From the NCBI RefSeq assembly GCF_003950295.1, contig NZ_RHNP01000033.1:1-35484 (forward strand): a stretch of DNA of 35,484 bases. Reading direction: 5' to 3'. Below, piece by piece: positions 33,112 to 35,484 of the stretch. The notes below the pieces were generated by a model. It worked only from the letters and a program-made list of their open reading frames with translations, made no database searches and was not told where the DNA came from. Both the position numbers and the translations under genes were made by a program. Position 1 is the first letter of the stretch; each line of letters opens with the position of its first letter. The stretch comes from Loigolactobacillus iwatensis. Lineage in GTDB: Bacteria > Bacillota > Bacilli > Lactobacillales > Lactobacillaceae.

Positions 33112-33213
33112 ATTGTCATTAAGTAGTTTAACAATTGCGATGACTAGGCTGATCAGGGATATTACAAACATCCCAAATCCCAACATTAACGTCAACGCTG
33201 CCACTACAGACAA
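33103..33213 (-). CDS. Holin-like type I toxin (36 residues)
   Basis: A small membrane peptide: MSVVAALTLMLGFGMFVISL followed by ISLVIAIVKLLNDNKK. The pattern S-V-x-x-A-L-x-L-M-x-x-F-G-x-F with one membrane helix and a Lys-rich C terminus matches the putative holin-like toxin family of Firmicutes type I systems. The start is TTG with GGGGG upstream. An extended -10 (TGCTATAAT, hexamer at 33314-33319) suggests a 5' untranslated region of about 90 nt, as usual for repressed toxin mRNAs. It was found by reading the minus strand; it is shorter than most gene-calling cut-offs. Confidence 0.8.
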   Translation of the reverse strand: MSVVAALTLMLGFGMFVISLISLVIAIVKLLNDNKK

Positions 33214-33745
33214 CTAGGCACCCCCTTTCCTACTGGATTTTGATCATCACACATAGTGACCATCTCACTTTCAGATTGGATTTGCCAACCGCCTCAACTT
33301 CCTTGCTGATGTGATTATAGCATAAGAAATTCAATCAAGATACGAAATAAAATTTAAATTAATAACTCTGTTTAATAGCACAAATTTCCTACTACATAAC
33401 GGAATAACCTGCGTAAAACGGCCCCTACTTTTTTGCAATTATTGGGCCAAATTAGATTAACCTCTCACTTTTATGCCACCCATAAACTATAGTCGAAGAC
33501 ATTTTCTTGTCTTCGGCTTTCTTTATACCAATTCCGATTAAATACCCACAAATATTCAAAAAGTCTCCCCACCCAATAGCCTTTATCATTGATTTGCCGA
33601 ACAATACTTGGCCGACATTTTTCATGATTTGCTTGTCACATCTTAAAGTTAGCGTTTACATAGTTATTTTTAATTTTGTTATTCTTAAACCGTTTTCTAG
33701 CGCTAGGAAACACAATTCTGCCTTCACGGCAAAGGAGTGTTTCTG
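33214..33745. promoter_or_regulatory. Toxin promoter region and sigma-factor leader
   Basis: The left part carries the toxin 5' untranslated region and promoter (ATTATA on the plus strand at 33314-33319). CGAAGAC/GTCTTCG with a T-rich tail (33494-33522) is a plus-strand terminator-like hairpin with no obvious gene before it. The right part holds the sigma-factor leader described at 33697-33743. No other gene is supported. Confidence 0.5.
33697..33743 (+). promoter_or_regulatory. Palindrome and RBS-enclosing hairpin before the sigma-factor gene
   Basis: CTAGCGCTAG (33697-33706) is a perfect palindrome. Next GAAACAC (33707-33713) pairs with GTGTTTC (33737-33743), with inner TGCC/GGCA (33719-33722 with 33728-33731). 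The outer stem encloses the AAAGGAG ribosome binding site and ends just before the TTG start, so the RNA fold could restrict translation. Confidence 0.55.
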
Positions 33746-34306
33746 TTGACCCAAAAAACTGATTTAGAACAACAAGCCTTTTCCTGCCTCGCCGCCAATC
33801 CTGGCATCATTTACGGTGCGCTCAAGGCCGCCGGTATCTATTACTGGCATTCGGAATTCGCCGATTATTACCAAGATAGCGTCCTCGATTACGTCACTGG
33901 CTTCGTGGATTACTACCAAAGTGGTAGCCAGCTCAACCGGGAAAGTTACATCTACACCCACATTATTTGGGCAAACAAAAATCGCCGGAATAATTTTAGT
34001 AAACAACAAAATTGCTGCGTTTCTAGCGAACTACTGCAACGAACCGAAAAGCCTGACGATATGGCCGAATTTACCACCAAAGAAGCCAGCCAATTCAGTG
34101 ACCTGATTGCCACAATTCAGGCCGATGACCATTTTAACCTGCTGATGACTAGACTTAGCGAAAATGAGCGCTATTACCTCTGGCGCGCCTACCGAGCCGA
34201 TAAAAACATGGTCCAAATTGCCAAGGAGTTAGGTATTAATCGCCGCAGTGTTTACCGAATTCGCGATCGAGTTCGGCGCCAGGCTGAAAATCTGTTCAGC
34301 GATTAA
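33746..34306 (+). CDS. ComX/SigX-like alternative sigma factor
   Basis: A 186-residue protein with sigma-70-like features: a region-2-like helical part (DYVTGFVDYYQ, then SYIYTHIIWANKNRRNN) and a C-terminal region-4 helix-turn-helix (MVQIAKELGINRRSVYRIRDRVRRQ). This size and layout match ComX/SigH-like factors of lactobacilli, associated with competence genes. I prefer the TTG start at 33746, eight bases after AAAGGAG, over the GTG at 33737 that overlaps that site. Downstream lie DUF1659 and DUF2922 genes, a frequent partnership. The regulon is not visible here. Confidence 0.75.
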   Translation: MTQKTDLEQQAFSCLAANPGIIYGALKAAGIYYWHSEFADYYQDSVLDYVTGFVDYYQSGSQLNRESYIYTHIIWANKNRRNNFSKQQNCCVSSELLQRTEKPDDMAEFTTKEASQFSDLIATIQADDHFNLLMTRLSENERYYLWRAYRADKNMVQIAKELGINRRSVYRIRDRVRRQAENLFSD

Positions 34307-34388
34307 GGTCACAAATCCGGCCGCTAAATTGTTATTAGTATGTAAGGGTAAAAATGGTGGCCACCTGATTAGATCTTACAAAATATTT

Positions 34389-34535
34389 AGAGTGCGGAAA
34401 AAGTAGTAAAATTGTTTAAATGTGCTCCAAAAGGCAAATTCCTGCGGTTAGCTACAGAAGTCGTCTCGGCCGTTTCACGGCCAATCCGCCTTCTTAGGCT
34501 AATCCTCAGAATTTAACCGCCTTTTTCTGCACTCT
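34389..34535 (+). ncRNA. Highly structured 5' leader of the DUF1659 gene (candidate cis-regulatory RNA)
   Basis: AGAGTGCGGAAAAAG (34389-34403) can pair over its whole length (one G-U) with CTTTTTCTGCACTCT (34521-34535), six bases before the AGGAGG. Inside are nested stems: AAATTC/GAATTT (34436-34441 with 34509-34514), TTAGC/GCTAA, AGAAG/CTTCT and apical GGCCGT-TTC-ACGGCC (34468-34482). AAAAGGC (34429-34435) can also pair with GCCTTTT (34519-34525), which overlaps the outer stem, so two exclusive folds are possible. No known riboswitch class recognised. Confidence 0.6.
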
Positions 34536-34554
34536 ATAACAGGAGGACAATCTC

Positions 34555-34770
34555 ATGGATGATTGGATTAAAACGAACGTTGAAATTAAGGTCACTGGAC
34601 CTGACATCGCCAACGAAGCGACACGGGTTTTTCATGACTGCAAAGAAGAAGTAACGCCAGAACAGCTAACTGGTCTTGGCAAAGTTGTTGAGAATCTCTC
34701 CGGTCAGCGTGCCAACGCCGCCGTTACCGTTTATTACCGCCGCCACGACTTTCCCGGAATTGAGGAATAG
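34555..34770 (+). CDS. DUF1659 domain protein
   Basis: A 71-residue protein with the strand-helix layout of DUF1659: KTNVEIKVTGPD, then RVFHDCKEEVTPEQLTGLGKVVENLSG, then AAVTVYYRRHDF. The family is small and of unknown function, often next to DUF2922 and sigma-factor genes in Bacilli. AGGAGG precedes the ATG. It follows the sigma gene and a long structured leader, so it is probably transcribed separately. No signal or membrane segment. Confidence 0.75.
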   Translation: MDDWIKTNVEIKVTGPDIANEATRVFHDCKEEVTPEQLTGLGKVVENLSGQRANAAVTVYYRRHDFPGIEE

Positions 34771-34785
34771 TCCAGCGAACTAGAC

Positions 34786-35030
34786 CGTGTTTGAAAAATA
34801 AGTCCCCGGATGCCTTTCCAAACACGCCTAAATTAATGAAATGCGGTTTTAGTCATTGATTTAACGAGTCCCACTGCCAATTAGTGATCACACTGACTAT
34901 AGGTTAACTGTAGAATTCAGGCGCAAAAATACACGGATTAATCGAAAACTACAGTTAGTCTCGCAGACGATCCCAAAACGGCCTAAGCATTAAGGCGATG
35001 CTATTTTTTCTAGGTACACTAGAAAAAATA
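34786..35030 (+). promoter_or_regulatory. Inverted repeats between the DUF1659 and DUF2922 genes
   Basis: Three successive structures: CGTGTTTG/CAAACACG (34786-34793 with 34819-34826), TAACTGTAG/CTACAGTTA (34905-34913 with 34949-34957), and TATTTTTTCTAG-GTACA-CTAGAAAAAATA (35002-35030; perfect 12-bp arms). A near-palindrome at 34981-34996 (GCCT/AGGC) lies before the last. The last ends 70 bp before the DUF2922 start. It may be a structured leader or a terminator with promoter. Confidence 0.5.
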
Positions 35031-35100
35031 ACCAGCCGCCGTGACTGAAATTTTGCGATTAGCGTAAAATCGATCCTAAAGAATTAAGGAGGTCCCACCT

Positions 35101-35346
35101 ATGAAACAACTTGATATGGAATTTACCAGTGAAAACGGCAAAGAGAAGCATTTGCGAATGAATTACGCTTCCCAGAATCTTGACGAAACAACTGTCAAGA
35201 CGGCAATGCAGACAATCGCCGAACTAAAAATGTTCGAAATCGATTTTGCCAACCCCTACGCCCACCCAGTTCAGGCCAGCTACACTGAACGCACAGTAAC
35301 ACCAATTTTCAGTGATAAGAAAAAGAGTGAAAAAGCGGACGCGTAA
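35101..35346 (+). CDS. DUF2922 domain protein
   Basis: An 81-residue protein fitting DUF2922: KQLDMEFTSENGKEKHLRMNYASQNLDETTVKTAMQTIAEL, the usual N-terminal hairpin plus helix of this small family, followed by a variable, Lys-rich C terminus. Its function is unknown. AAGGAGG precedes the ATG. The DUF1659-DUF2922 pair next to a ComX-like sigma factor supports a shared role or shared regulation, but nothing in the proteins shows a catalytic site. Confidence 0.75.
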   Translation: MKQLDMEFTSENGKEKHLRMNYASQNLDETTVKTAMQTIAELKMFEIDFANPYAHPVQASYTERTVTPIFSDKKKSEKADA

Positions 35347-35436
35347 GCTTGTAGTTTAACGCACAACTAGTAGTACAGTAATTACCAATTGGGTTAGTTT
35401 TCTTCTAACTAAAGGTTGAAAGTTAAATAGTTACCC

Positions 35437-35464
35437 AATACCCCAGTCTGCTGGGGTATTTTAA
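35437..35464 (+). terminator. Intrinsic terminator after the DUF2922 gene
   Basis: AATACCCCAG (35437-35446) and CTGGGGTATT (35451-35460) form a perfect 10-bp stem with a TCTG loop, followed by TTTA. Confidence 0.9.
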
Positions 35465-35484
35465 TACAAAAATAGACATGAAAC

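Larger units (their letters stand above)
32742..33141 (+). repeat. Tandem duplication of the type I antitoxin / toxin 3'-end segment
   Basis: Two direct copies of about 190-200 bp (about 32742-32941 and 32950-33141). Each has a promoter, antisense RNA body and terminator, and the 3' end of the toxin gene. Only the second is continuous with the full toxin gene. Confidence 0.9.

Noticed and set aside
34356-34365. GGTGGCCACC perfect palindrome after the sigma-factor gene
   Set aside because: Too short and isolated to call an operator; recorded only as a possible site.

Overview
The window looks like a chromosomal segment of a low-to-mid GC Gram-positive bacterium of the Lactobacillaceae. The signs are strong AGGAGG-type ribosome binding sites, a KxYKxGKxW-type signal peptide and LPxTG anchor on a MucBP-like adhesin, a Wzx/Wzy surface-polysaccharide cluster, a holin-like type I toxin, and a ComX-like sigma factor with DUF1659 and DUF2922 genes. 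I cannot name the species from the sequence alone.

Region 1 (1-12.5 kb) is a surface-polymer locus read mainly on the minus strand. A leader with three hairpins (12320-12482) precedes the initiating sugar-phosphate transferase. Then come a Wzz-like protein, Wzy polymerase, a DUF4422 transferase, a GT4, a galactofuranosyltransferase-like GT2 and a CDP-glycerol glycerophosphotransferase, ending at a terminator shared with a convergent licD (4307-5131). A second minus-strand group encodes UDP-galactopyranose mutase (Glf), a Wzx flippase, TagD and a membrane protein. Region 2 (12.9-17 kb) holds an orphan TIR-like (ThsB/DUF1863-like) gene and a lic operon: a winged-helix/nucleotidyltransferase/choline-kinase fusion, a LicB-like transporter and LicC. 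Together these suggest a polymer carrying galactofuranose, glycerol phosphate and phosphocholine (or a similar phospho-amino-alcohol).

Region 3 (17.2-23.9 kb) is a 2016-residue cell-wall-anchored adhesin with 492-bp in-frame DNA repeats, followed by a VOC/PhnB-like protein with a 30-bp near-palindrome upstream. Region 4 (24.27-28.36 kb) is the most unusual. A phage-type replication pair (DnaD/Phg_2220_C-like loader and DnaB-like helicase), two tiny CxxC peptides in duplicated expression units, an orphan Phd/YefM-like antitoxin and a small unknown protein lie between two copies of a 98-bp inverted repeat. A four-unit iteron-like dyad sits just upstream of the replication genes. No integrase, transposase or structural phage gene is present.

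Region 5 (28.4-35.5 kb) carries an LCP ligase, an AbiE locus with an intact antitoxin AbiEi but only a stub of toxin AbiEii, a ComK-like protein, and an RluA-family pseudouridine synthase. A type I toxin-antitoxin locus follows, whose antisense-RNA half is tandemly duplicated. Last is a ComX-like sigma factor followed by DUF1659 and DUF2922 genes, each with a structured 5' leader. Functions are read from motifs by eye; no database search was possible.
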